Origin: Vampirovibrio chlorellavorus
GTDB lineage: Bacteria > Cyanobacteriota > Vampirovibrionia > Vampirovibrionales > Vampirovibrionaceae
Direction of reading: 5' to 3'
NCBI RefSeq assembly: GCF_003149375.1
Contig: NZ_QFWH01000008.1
Location: 111,987-175,986, forward strand
DNA length: 64,000 bases
Shown: piece after piece, positions 51,389 through 58,701 of the stretch
Layout: every line of letters starts with the position of its first letter
Numbering within the stretch: position 1 is the first letter of the stretch
Translations under genes and position numbers: made by a program
Notes under the pieces: model-generated
Seen by the model: the letters and a program-made list of their open reading frames with translations, nothing else
What the model was told of the DNA's origin: nothing
Database searches by the model: none

Positions 51389-52237
51389 ATGGGAATTTCT
51401 TCTATATTCAATGCGGCACGGCGATCATCGTATGCCAAAAGCAGTTACAAAACTGCTGGAGGCTTTGGGTCAAAGGGTGCGCCCCATCAACCAAAAGGCG
51501 GGGTTTTTGGTACGCGGGGCGGTGTATCTGTGAACCCGGGACCAGCGGGTCTCGGCGCTTCATTACGAGGATTGGGTGGTAGACTTTTCACCAGGGTCCA
51601 GTCGGGATTGAGTTCTTTAGGACGTCTGGGGAGTAGACTGTTCAACCCCGGCTTGCAGGGCTACCATAAGCCGCAGTCGGCTGGAGATTGGGCGAGTCAA
51701 TTTACGGGGCATTCTTACACATTTCCTGGCAAGCAGCACTATAAGCCCAGGCCAAACCCCTCTGGAGATGGTGATTGGGCCAGTCAATTCACCAGACCTC
51801 AGGCGAATCCTTATTCATCCGCAGGCAAACCGCATGGGGCTAAGCCACAAGGGGCTCAGCAAAGGCCGCAATCAGGTCCTAAGCCTCAAGCCCAAGGCGC
51901 TCAGCAAAGGCCGCAATCAGGTCCTAAGCCTCAGGCTCAAGGCGCTCAGCAAAGGCCGCAATCAGGTCCTAAGCCTCAGGCTCAAGGCGCGCATCAAGAA
52001 CAGCATTCCGGTGGTAGTCGCCCATATAGCTTTATGACAGAAAATGCAAATAAGCGGAAAGATGCTCTGAATACATTGGGTATGGGGCACCTGAATCTGG
52101 AAAACATGTCTCCCGCAGACAAAGCAGCCCTTCGTAAATCTTACTTGCAGTGGTCAAGGAAAAATCACCCCGATAAAGGGGGAGACACGGCCTTGTTCCA
52201 GAGCGTCAGCGGCGCATTGGATACCTATATTAAATAA
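51389..52237 (+). CDS. Repeat-linker protein with C-terminal J-domain (HPD) segment
   Basis: 282 residues from the ATG at 51389 (GGGGG run 7 bases upstream; an ATG six codons earlier is less well placed). N-terminal ~90 residues are Gly/Ser/Arg-rich (NPGPAGLGASLRGLGGRLFT). Two WASQFT motifs follow (GDWASQFTGH and GDWASQFTRP), then three tandem 15-residue units GAQQRPQSGPKPQAQ (DNA repeat 51854-51988). The last ~65 residues look like helices I-III of a J-domain with SRKNHPDKGGDTALFQSVSG, including the HPD tripeptide needed to stimulate DnaK ATPase. There is no zinc-finger or C-terminal DnaJ domain, so it is a type III-like J protein. Targets unknown. Confidence 0.68.
   Translation: MGISSIFNAARRSSYAKSSYKTAGGFGSKGAPHQPKGGVFGTRGGVSVNPGPAGLGASLRGLGGRLFTRVQSGLSSLGRLGSRLFNPGLQGYHKPQSAGDWASQFTGHSYTFPGKQHYKPRPNPSGDGDWASQFTRPQANPYSSAGKPHGAKPQGAQQRPQSGPKPQAQGAQQRPQSGPKPQAQGAQQRPQSGPKPQAQGAHQEQHSGGSRPYSFMTENANKRKDALNTLGMGHLNLENMSPADKAALRKSYLQWSRKNHPDKGGDTALFQSVSGALDTYIK
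51854..51988 (+). repeat. Three tandem 45-bp coding repeats
   Basis: Units at 51854-51898, 51899-51943 and 51944-51988, beginning GCTCAGCAAAGGCCGCAATC, are nearly identical, with third-position-type differences (CAAGCC versus CAGGCT). They encode the Pro/Gln-rich linker of the J-domain protein. The near identity points to recent in-frame expansion. Confidence 0.9.
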
Positions 52238-52262
52238 ATTACAGCTACAATCATTGAGTTTA

Positions 52263-52284
52263 AGCAGGGCCTTTAGGCCCTGCT
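52263..52284. terminator. GC-rich hairpin between convergent genes
   Basis: AGCAGGGCC and GGCCCTGCT pair perfectly across a 4-base loop (TTTA). It abuts the ilvA stop. There is little T-run on either side, so it is a weak intrinsic terminator or a 3'-end stabiliser for both transcripts. Confidence 0.6.
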
Positions 52285-53423
52285 CAAGCGTTTCCGCCAC
52301 TGAGCAGGCTAACCACCAAACGGCGTGAAGTGGGGCTGAACGCCTCAGTCTTTAAGGCTGGATAGACCGTGCCGCCGGATGCCCCTTCCACGGTTTGCCC
52401 TAGATCGCTTTGCACAAAGCGCACCCCTTGGGCCATATGCTCTTGGGCCATAGTCTGAATGCTGACGTTCAGGGCGTTCAGGGCTTGCAAATTATCCGGG
52501 GCGATTTCAGCCACCCGGATGGCATCGCCCAAGGGCGCTTGCAGGTCTTTCAGCCGCAAGCCCACAAAGCGCAGGTTGACGTTCCGAAAAGCCGGTTCCC
52601 ACGCCGAAGCCAGCTTGAGTGCCGTGGCTGTTCCGGTCAACAAGCCACCCCCGCCAATGGGAGCGATAACGACCACCTCTTCATAGGGGTGCTGGCCCAG
52701 TAAATGACCAATTTGGGCCAAGAGTTCCAAGCCAAGGGTACCTTGACCGGCCACTACCCAAGGGTCGTTGTACGGATCGAGGTAAGCCTCATCCTGCCCC
52801 TGGTTGGCCATGGCCCAGGTGCGGGCTTCATCAAAGGTATCCCCTTTACATAATAAATCGGCCTGAACACCGTTGGCATTCAGACCGTCTATCGCTTTAC
52901 GCAGCTTTTCGAGTTTAAGGACGGCGGTGTTACCGGGTACCACCAACCGTACCACCTGCGGAAGAAGAAGTTCCGCAGCCTTCAGCACTCCCAGGGCATG
53001 GTTGCCGGTGGATACGGTGAGAAAGCACTTGACCTGCTGGCTCTCCAGGGCTTTGGCCATGCCCACCAGGGCGCCTCTTAACTTATAGGCCCGGGTGGCG
53101 GTCTGATCCTCTCGCTTGTAGTACAAGTGTGGCAGCAAGGTGGAGGGGCTCAGGGCGGTCAGGGGAGCCTGCGGCTCCCGGGCGTTGGCCAGCGCCGGGT
53201 TGAATCGGGCCATCAATCGCAGGTGATCCCGGTGGCGATCCAGTATGCGGCTAGCCTCCAGAATTTGGGTATAGCGATGCACCAGCGGCAGATAAGACTG
53301 AATGGATAACCCCGCCGGAAAGCCCGGCAGCCTAATTCGACCGTCCGCATCAATGGCCGGAATGGGGCTGGCCGCTTGATGGCTGGGGTCGAATTTCAGG
53401 TAGGCGTTCGGGCTTTCCAACAT
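52284..53423 (-). CDS. ilvA: Threonine dehydratase-like PLP enzyme
   Basis: 379 residues. The catalytic domain carries the PLP lysine in TRAYKLRGALVG (Lys114; most IlvA have S-F-K-x-R-G-A), the substrate loop TVSTGNHALGVLKAA, and the phosphate-binding IAPIGGGGLLTGTA. The ~95 residues before it are unusual for IlvA, and the C-terminal regulatory ACT domain is absent, so it resembles a catabolic-type or unregulated enzyme in architecture. Its place as last gene of ilvBNC argues for 2-oxobutyrate supply to isoleucine. Other threonine/serine deaminase-type functions cannot be excluded. The gap to ilvC is 20 bases. Confidence 0.8.
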   Translation of the reverse strand: MLESPNAYLKFDPSHQAASPIPAIDADGRIRLPGFPAGLSIQSYLPLVHRYTQILEASRILDRHRDHLRLMARFNPALANAREPQAPLTALSPSTLLPHLYYKREDQTATRAYKLRGALVGMAKALESQQVKCFLTVSTGNHALGVLKAAELLLPQVVRLVVPGNTAVLKLEKLRKAIDGLNANGVQADLLCKGDTFDEARTWAMANQGQDEAYLDPYNDPWVVAGQGTLGLELLAQIGHLLGQHPYEEVVVIAPIGGGGLLTGTATALKLASAWEPAFRNVNLRFVGLRLKDLQAPLGDAIRVAEIAPDNLQALNALNVSIQTMAQEHMAQGVRFVQSDLGQTVEGASGGTVYPALKTEAFSPTSRRLVVSLLSGGNA

Positions 53424-53443
53424 GGGTCTATCTCGCTCTCTGT

Positions 53444-54490
53444 CTAGTTTTTATCCCGGTTGACCAGCTTATTGCCAGACAACCAGCTCATCATGCCACG
53501 GAGTTTACGGCCTGCCACTTCCAGCGGATGCTGGCGATCGGCTTCCACCCGTTTTTTCAATTCGGGCATGCCGCTGCGGTATTCTTCCATCCATTCACGG
53601 GCAAACTCGCCGGATTGGATTTCGGTCAGGATCTGCTTCATGGCCACTTTGGTATCGGCGGTAATCACCCGAGGTCCCCGGCTGACATCGCCGTAACGGG
53701 CCGTATCGCTGATGGAGTAGCGCATATCCTCCAGACCGCCTTCATACATTAAATCCACGATCAACTTGAGTTCGTGCAGACATTCAAAGTAGGCCAGCTC
53801 CGGGGGGTATCCCGCTTCGGTCAAGGTCTCAAACCCGGCTTTCACCAGGGCGGCGGCCCCACCACACAGCACGGCTTGCTCCCCGAAGAGATCGGTTTCT
53901 GTTTCATCTTTAAAGGTGGTTTCAATGACCCCGGCCCGACCGGAACCCAAGCAGGCCGCGTAACCCAGGGCCAATTCACGGGCTTCCCCGGTGGCATCCT
54001 GATGCACGGCAAACAGGGACGGCACCCCACGATCCCGCTGGTACTCAGAACGCACCAGATGACCGGGGCTTTTGGGGGCGATCAGGAACACGTCCACATC
54101 GGCGGGTGGCACGATTTCGTTGTAATGGATGCTGAACCCGTGGCTGAACACCAACGCCTGACCGGGCCTGAGTTTGCCTTCAAAGTATTGTTTGTAGACG
54201 GGGCCGTGTTGCACATCGGGAATCAGGAACATGATCAAATCAGCCCACTCGGCGGCTTGTTCCAGAGAAATGGCTTCCAGACCGGCTTCTTTAACTTTGG
54301 CTTCGGTGGCGCTGCCAGAACGCAAGGCGATTTTTACAGTGGCCCCGGACTCTTTCAGGTTTAAACTCTGTCCGTAGCCTTGGCTGCCAAAGCCCACCAC
54401 GGCCACTTTTTTAGCCAGCAGTTTACTGCGGTCGATGTCTTTGTCGTAAAAAATATTCAGGGTTTGGGGGGCGTTAAGCGTTGTGGGCAT
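53444..54490 (-). CDS. ilvC: Ketol-acid reductoisomerase, class I
   Basis: 348 residues. Rossmann loop KVAVVGFGSQGYGQSLNLKE, NADPH-selective IALRSGS, and the knotted C-terminal domain with DLFGEQAVLCGGAAALVKAG and ELKLIVDLMYEGGLEDMRYS. Converts acetolactate and acetohydroxybutyrate to dihydroxy acids. AAGGAG lies 8 bases before the ATG, inside the 3' end of ilvN (17-base overlap). Length fits class I (~330-350). Confidence 0.96.
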   Translation of the reverse strand: MPTTLNAPQTLNIFYDKDIDRSKLLAKKVAVVGFGSQGYGQSLNLKESGATVKIALRSGSATEAKVKEAGLEAISLEQAAEWADLIMFLIPDVQHGPVYKQYFEGKLRPGQALVFSHGFSIHYNEIVPPADVDVFLIAPKSPGHLVRSEYQRDRGVPSLFAVHQDATGEARELALGYAACLGSGRAGVIETTFKDETETDLFGEQAVLCGGAAALVKAGFETLTEAGYPPELAYFECLHELKLIVDLMYEGGLEDMRYSISDTARYGDVSRGPRVITADTKVAMKQILTEIQSGEFAREWMEEYRSGMPELKKRVEADRQHPLEVAGRKLRGMMSWLSGNKLVNRDKN

Positions 54491-54842
54491 GGGCCATTCT
54501 CCTTTGGGGCTGATCTTGAATCATATCGGACACGAACAGGGGGGTAATGTTAGACACTTCAGCGCTGTTCTTCGCTTCGGCGGCCGGTTGAAGGGTGTGC
54601 GCTTTCAGCACATACACTTGCTTTTGCAGGAATTTGACCAGTTTTTCGATGGTCTTTTCATCCTGCGCTTCAAAGGTCAGTAGAATTTCCAGTTGATTGT
54701 TGTCGCACAAGGCGGAAGCCATCCGTTGGGGGATGATGCCCCGATGGGTCAGGGCGCCCAGCACCCGATCCAGTGCCCCCAGGCGGTTTTGGGTCAAGCA
54801 GTATAAGTGCTGCGAGTCGCAAGACTGGTTGGGATCAGTCAT
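54474..54842 (-). CDS. ilvN: Acetolactate synthase small (regulatory) subunit, short form
   Basis: 122 residues from the ATG at 54842, with AGAGG 7 bases upstream; the ORF extends 13 residues further without support. One ACT domain: LYCLTQNRLGALDRVLGALT then HRGIIPQRMAS, matching IlvN/IlvH start sequences. Usual small subunits are ~160-175 residues with a second, C-terminal domain; here the tail is only ~40 residues and mostly polar, so the C-terminal domain is missing, as in E. coli IlvM/IlvN-like short forms. It should confer valine feedback control on IlvB. It overlaps ilvC and follows ilvB by ~295 bases. Confidence 0.82.
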   Translation of the reverse strand: MTDPNQSCDSQHLYCLTQNRLGALDRVLGALTHRGIIPQRMASALCDNNQLEILLTFEAQDEKTIEKLVKFLQKQVYVLKAHTLQPAAEAKNSAEVSNITPLFVSDMIQDQPQRRMAHAHNA

Positions 54843-54933
54843 TTCAGAACCTCTTACATTATGGGTAGGTGATAATTGCATACTTGAATCTCTTATTTTT
54901 TAATTCTCTTTATTTTTTAATCTCTTATTTTTT

Positions 54934-54960
54934 GTCATTCCCGCGCAGGCGGGAATCCAG
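54934..54960 (+). repeat. 27-bp palindromic repeat, copy 1
   Basis: Begins GTCATTCCCGCGCAGGCG and ends GGGAATCCAG; the centre TTCCCGC-GCAG-GCGGGAA is itself a hairpin. It is the exact reverse complement of copy 2 at 55034-55060. The sequence resembles widespread CGTCATTCCCGC...GCGGGAATCCAG intergenic repeats of bacterial genomes. Confidence 0.85.
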
Positions 54961-55033
54961 TAAGGGTCTATCTTTTTCAGCGATTTGTCGTTCATTTTTT
55001 GTCTTTTCTGCTTTTTTTAGTGTTCTGTTGTTT

Positions 55034-55060
55034 CTGGATTCCCGCCTGCGCGGGAATGAC
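55034..55060 (-). repeat. 27-bp palindromic repeat, copy 2 (inverted)
   Basis: Exact inverted copy of 54934-54960, 73 bases away. The two could pair into one long stem in the ilvB-ilvN mRNA spacer. A partial third copy (18 bases, one mismatch) lies at 57433-57450. Confidence 0.85.
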
Positions 55061-55137
55061 AGAGAATGTTTGTGGGTCTTTGCTTTACGGTCTTGTGATT
55101 TCTTGGGCCTTATTTTTCTAGCTGTATTCCTTTGGCG

Positions 55138-56898
55138 TTATTCTTCGGTGAGCATGTCCTCATTGGCCCCGCCTGCGGGCACCCACGGATAAACATCCGC
55201 TTTTTCCCGCACCCGGAAATCAATCAACACCGGGCGATCGGTAATGGCGTAGGCTTGCCGGATCACGGTGTCCACATCTTCCATACGCTCCACCACAAAG
55301 CCCGCACAGCCGTATGCTTCGGCCAGCTTCACGTAATCGGGAGAGGTCATTCTGGATTGAGAAGGACGATTCCAGGTTTTGTCCTGCCACTGGCGAACCA
55401 TGCCCAGATAGCCGTTGTTGATGATGGCCACTTTGACGGCCAACCCGTGATCGCGGGCCGTGGCCAGCTCTTGGAGGGTCATTTGGAAGCTACCATCCCC
55501 GGCGATATCAATAACCGTTTTATCGGGAAAAGCCGCTTGCACCCCAATGGCCGCTGGAAAGCCAAAGCCCATGGTGCCCAATCCGCCGGAGCTGATAAAG
55601 CTGCGAGGGCGATCCAGGTTGAAGCGCTGGGCGGCCCACATCTGGTGCTGGCCCACTTCGGTGGTCACAAAGGCGTCTTTGGGCAAGTGGTGGAAAATGC
55701 GATCCAGCACGTATTGCGGGGTCAACACGCCATCCAGCGTTGGCTGATTCTTGCGGCGGGTTTTCCAGCTCTGGATGGTTCTGAACCAGTGGGAACGGGT
55801 ATCCAGAGCCTCCCAATAGGGCGTCAGAACTTCCGTTTTGGCCAGCAGTTGCTGAAAGATGTTTTTAATATCCCCTTGCACCGGCAAAAAGGCGTCCACG
55901 TTTTTTTGCAAGGTGCAGGGATCCAGATCGATATGCACGATTTTGGCGTTGCGGGCAAAGCGATCGGGCTTGCCGGTTTGCCGTTCGCCCAGCCGGTTGC
56001 CAGCGATGATTAACAGATCGGCGTTGGCAATGGCGATGTTGGCCCAATACTGGCCGTGCATGCCGCAAAAGCCCAAAAACTGGGGATGGCTGGTGGGAAA
56101 ACCGCCCAGCCCCATCAGGGAGTTGGCCACCGGCAAATGAAAGCGCTCGGCGAAGGTTTGAATTTCGGCATGGGCCCCGGCGTTGATCACCCCACCCCCG
56201 GCCAGTAACACCGGTTGCTTAGCCTCTTGTAGCAGGGCCAAAACGGTATCCAGATCCGCATCCGTAAATGATTCTTCTACCGTGTAACCGGGCAGATCAA
56301 TGCTGGCTGCTGCGTAGTCAAATTCAGCGGTGGCCAGCAGCACATCTTTGGGGATGTCCACCAGCACCGGGCCCGGACGACCCGTGGTGGCCACATGGAA
56401 GGCTTCCTTGATGGCTTGCGCCAAATCTTCTGCCCGCCGCACGATGATGTTGTGCTTGGTCACCGGGCGGGTGATGCCCACAATGTCAGCTTCCTGAAAG
56501 GCATCGTTCCCAAGCAGGGAGGAGGGCACATTGCCGGTAAAGGCCACAATGGGCACGGAATCGTAGTAGGCATCCGCCAAGCCGGTGACCAAATTGGTGG
56601 CCCCCGGGCCGGAGGTGGCGATGGCCACACCGGGTTTACCGGTGGCTCGGGCATAGCCTTCCGCCATGTGGACAGCCCCTTGTTCGTGGCGCACCAAAAT
56701 GTGGTTCAGGCTGGGAAATTCGGGCAACGCTTCGTAAATGGAGAGGATAACCCCGCCGGGCATGCCAAACAGGGTGTCTACCCCTTCGGCCACTAGGCAA
56801 CTCAGGAAAATCTCCGCCCCGGTCAAGACGCTACGGTTTAGGTTGGTTTCGGGAGCAGTGGCATTGCTCCATTCCAGTCTTTCACTAGGCGCGGCCAT
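55138..56898 (-). CDS. ilvB: Acetolactate synthase large subunit
   Basis: 586 residues. N-terminal domain GAEIFLSCLVAEGVDTLFGM with the catalytic Glu in VRHEQGAVHMAEGYARATGK. C-terminal ThDP-binding motif IDIAGDGSFQMTLQELATAR, then IINNGYLGMVRQWQDKTW. Condenses pyruvate to acetolactate, and pyruvate with oxobutyrate to acetohydroxybutyrate. AAGGAGG precedes the ATG. The start overlaps the end of an upstream leader ORF by 14 bases. First structural gene of ilvBNCA. Confidence 0.96.
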   Translation of the reverse strand: MAAPSERLEWSNATAPETNLNRSVLTGAEIFLSCLVAEGVDTLFGMPGGVILSIYEALPEFPSLNHILVRHEQGAVHMAEGYARATGKPGVAIATSGPGATNLVTGLADAYYDSVPIVAFTGNVPSSLLGNDAFQEADIVGITRPVTKHNIIVRRAEDLAQAIKEAFHVATTGRPGPVLVDIPKDVLLATAEFDYAAASIDLPGYTVEESFTDADLDTVLALLQEAKQPVLLAGGGVINAGAHAEIQTFAERFHLPVANSLMGLGGFPTSHPQFLGFCGMHGQYWANIAIANADLLIIAGNRLGERQTGKPDRFARNAKIVHIDLDPCTLQKNVDAFLPVQGDIKNIFQQLLAKTEVLTPYWEALDTRSHWFRTIQSWKTRRKNQPTLDGVLTPQYVLDRIFHHLPKDAFVTTEVGQHQMWAAQRFNLDRPRSFISSGGLGTMGFGFPAAIGVQAAFPDKTVIDIAGDGSFQMTLQELATARDHGLAVKVAIINNGYLGMVRQWQDKTWNRPSQSRMTSPDYVKLAEAYGCAGFVVERMEDVDTVIRQAYAITDRPVLIDFRVREKADVYPWVPAGGANEDMLTEE

Positions 56899-57076
56899 AA
56901 CACCCTCCTTGCAGGGTAATTCGGCTTTGGGTGTTGGCGGCGGTGGCCGCGTTCAGGGCGAACACGACCACCCGGCTAAGGCATACCACAGTGGGTGGTG
57001 TGCCCAGGAGCAGTACGACCACACGGTTCAGCAGCTTGGACAGGGCTTGGCACTTGCTGAAAGTCTGGGTGGTCAT
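56885..57076 (-). CDS. Second ilv leader ORF (Val/Leu-rich, 63 residues)
   Basis: An ATG with a strong AAGGAG 8 bases upstream opens a 63-codon frame containing LLNRVVVLLLGTPPTVV and SRVVVFALN, that is, several Val and Leu runs. The start MTTQ and the Val runs resemble the enteric IvbL leader peptide (MTTSMLNAKLL...VVVV). It ends inside ilvB (14-base overlap), which suggests that ribosome behaviour on this frame affects ilvB initiation. It could also be a small protein in its own right. Confidence 0.6.
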   Translation of the reverse strand: MTTQTFSKCQALSKLLNRVVVLLLGTPPTVVCLSRVVVFALNAATAANTQSRITLQGGCYGRA

Positions 57077-57140
57077 TGGGGCGACTCCTTTTTTGTGTTG
57101 ACTAAATAAAGTGGAATAAGAGGAAGTTGGTTTTTAAAGC

Positions 57141-57171
57141 AAAACCGCCGGTCCCTGGGGCCCGGCGGTCT
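57141..57171 (-). terminator. Attenuator terminator of the ilv operon
   Basis: On the minus strand ACCGCCGG (57169-57162) pairs with CCGGCGGT (57151-57144), extended by two more pairs beyond a mismatch, and is followed by TTTTGCTTT. It lies 35 bases after the stop of the Ile/Val/Leu-rich leader peptide, the classic transcription-attenuation arrangement. Confidence 0.8.
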
Positions 57172-57205
57172 GTTGAATCTGTTGCTCTCTCGTTCTGAAC
57201 AGGAT

Positions 57206-57274
57206 TCAAATCCCACCGGCAGGGCCGCTGAGAATGACTACGAGAATAATGACTACGCTGTTCAGAATGTTCAT
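57206..57274 (-). CDS. ilv attenuation leader peptide
   Basis: A 22-codon ORF starting MNILNSVVIILVVIL, in which 12 residues are branched-chain (5 Ile, 4 Val, 3 Leu). Stalling on these codons when Ile/Val/Leu-tRNA is short would prevent formation of the terminator at 57141-57171. The ribosome-binding site is weak. Length, composition and position relative to a terminator and ilvB make this a confident attenuator leader. Confidence 0.85.
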   Translation of the reverse strand: MNILNSVVIILVVILSGPAGGI

Positions 57275-57353
57275 AAGAACGAAAGAAAATTCCGTACTCA
57301 ATAAGTGCCAAAGCCAAAAAAGAACGAGTCAGTTTTACACTTTGGTAGGTGTA

Positions 57354-57381
57354 ATTATAACACATAGCTCAGGAAAAACAA
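57354..57381 (-). promoter_or_regulatory. Promoter of the ilv leader transcript
   Basis: A perfect TATAAT (57354-57359) preceded by TG plus one base (extended -10) and a TTGTTT at 16 bases. The transcript would begin near 57347, ~73 nt before the leader peptide ATG. The remaining region to 57746 holds a partial palindromic repeat (57433-57450) and no convincing gene. Confidence 0.6.
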
Positions 57382-57432
57382 TGCCAGAAAAATAATCGGT
57401 TCCGTTTATTTTGCCTTGTTTCTCGCGTTGCG

Positions 57433-57450
57433 GCCCGCGCGGGAATGACA
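57433..57450 (-). repeat. Partial third copy of the palindromic repeat
   Basis: 18 bases matching one half of the 27-bp repeats at 54934 and 55034 with a single mismatch (GCCCGCGCGGGAATGACA). Only a half element; it lacks the second arm. Confidence 0.6.
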
Positions 57451-57746
57451 AATCGTGCGACCGGAAATCACTCCGAGCTTTTTTATGGTGGGGATATCGA
57501 CAAGGGCGATCTTCGGGATGATATCGGGCAAGAGATTGGCGAATGAAAACCGGATGTGTACAATAAGGACAGCGTTTTGAGGCGAGGGCGGCTTGGTTTG
57601 GCTTAACCCGGATATTGTCGGGATCGGTTTTCTGTTTGGGAGCCAGTTCAAGTCAATGTCCACAGATTTTCAGGCCGTTCGCCCGGATAATTTTTGAAAG
57701 CGTGAATTCTGGAAGTGGATCTTAGAAAAGGATAGAGAGAGCGCAG

Positions 57747-58619
57747 ATGCCGAATTTTTCACCACCGGTGCCAGGGAGATCCCAGAGAGGCCCGAATGAG
57801 CCTGGACTGGCCCTGATGCACCCGGGCGACAGTGGTAACGCCGTGCGGGTCATTCAAACCCGTTTGGCCCAGTTGGGTTTTCATCAGGGGGCCATTGACG
57901 GAACCTATGGGGCCATTACCCAGAAGGCCGTGGCTGCTTTCCAGCGTTCGCAAGGGCTTTACCCCACGGGGCTGGTGGATCATCAAACCTTGCGGGCCTT
58001 GGGGTACGAGGTCGATCCCGCCGCTCCCCCGCCTACCCAGATGAATCCTTCCATTGAAGCGGTGGCCAAGTTATTCCCCGACGCGCCCGTGAACAACATT
58101 CGCAATTATCTGCCTCTGGTGCTGCGGGCGCTGGCCGAGCGGGGCTTGGGCGATAAGTCCATGGTCCTGATGGCCTTGGCGACTATTCGGGCGGAAACGG
58201 CCAGTTTTGCCCCTATTAGCGAGTACCAGTCCAAGTACAACACCGCCCCGGGTGGAAAACCTTACGCTTTGTACGATTTTCGATCGGATTTGGGCAACAA
58301 CGCAGCGGGCGACGGCGATCGCTATAAAGGGCGCGGCTTTATCCAACTGACCGGTAAAAGCAATTACGCCACCTACTCCCAAAAGCTGGGCTTGGGCGAT
58401 TTGTTGCTGCGCCAGCCGGATGCGGCCAATGATCCGGTCATTGCCGCCCGTGTTTTGGCCGCTTTTTTGAAGGACAAGGAAGGCACCATTCGTTCCGCTT
58501 TGGCCAAGGGCGACTTGAAAACCGCCCGAAAGTCAGTCAATGGAGGCACTCATGGTCTGGACGTATTCACGTTGACCTTCCAAAAAGGGGCCAAGATGTC
58601 AAATCTGGCCTACGCTTGA
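57747..58619 (+). CDS. Peptidoglycan hydrolase: PG-binding domain plus GH19-type lysozyme/chitinase-like domain
   Basis: 290 residues. Residues ~25-92 form a peptidoglycan-binding domain (LMHPGDSGNAVRVIQTRLAQ, IDGTYGAITQKAVAAFQRSQ). From ~100 to the end lies a GH19-like catalytic domain: TIRAETASFAPISEY with the likely catalytic Glu, GDGDRYKGRGFIQLTGKSNY, and ARVLAAFLKDKEGTIRSALA. This pairing is typical of phage-type or secreted lysins that cleave peptidoglycan. No signal peptide, so export would need another route or lysis. No phage genes are nearby. Preceded by a GGATAGAGAGAG-type ribosome-binding region. Confidence 0.82.
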   Translation: MPNFSPPVPGRSQRGPNEPGLALMHPGDSGNAVRVIQTRLAQLGFHQGAIDGTYGAITQKAVAAFQRSQGLYPTGLVDHQTLRALGYEVDPAAPPPTQMNPSIEAVAKLFPDAPVNNIRNYLPLVLRALAERGLGDKSMVLMALATIRAETASFAPISEYQSKYNTAPGGKPYALYDFRSDLGNNAAGDGDRYKGRGFIQLTGKSNYATYSQKLGLGDLLLRQPDAANDPVIAARVLAAFLKDKEGTIRSALAKGDLKTARKSVNGGTHGLDVFTLTFQKGAKMSNLAYA

Positions 58620-58701
58620 TTGCATGCCTCAAAGCCGAAAGGGCCTTTTCTGGGCGAAGGGGCTTCTGCTCTGTGCTTTTGTTCTGATGGGTTATTAACG
58701 G

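Noticed and set aside
51854..51988. 45-bp repeats considered as a CRISPR array
   Set aside because: They are in frame inside a coding region with no spacers, and encode a Pro/Gln-rich linker.
57406..57663. 85-residue minus-strand ORF upstream of the ilv leader
   Set aside because: No ribosome-binding site, and its C-terminus translates the partial palindromic repeat, so it is unlikely to be a gene.
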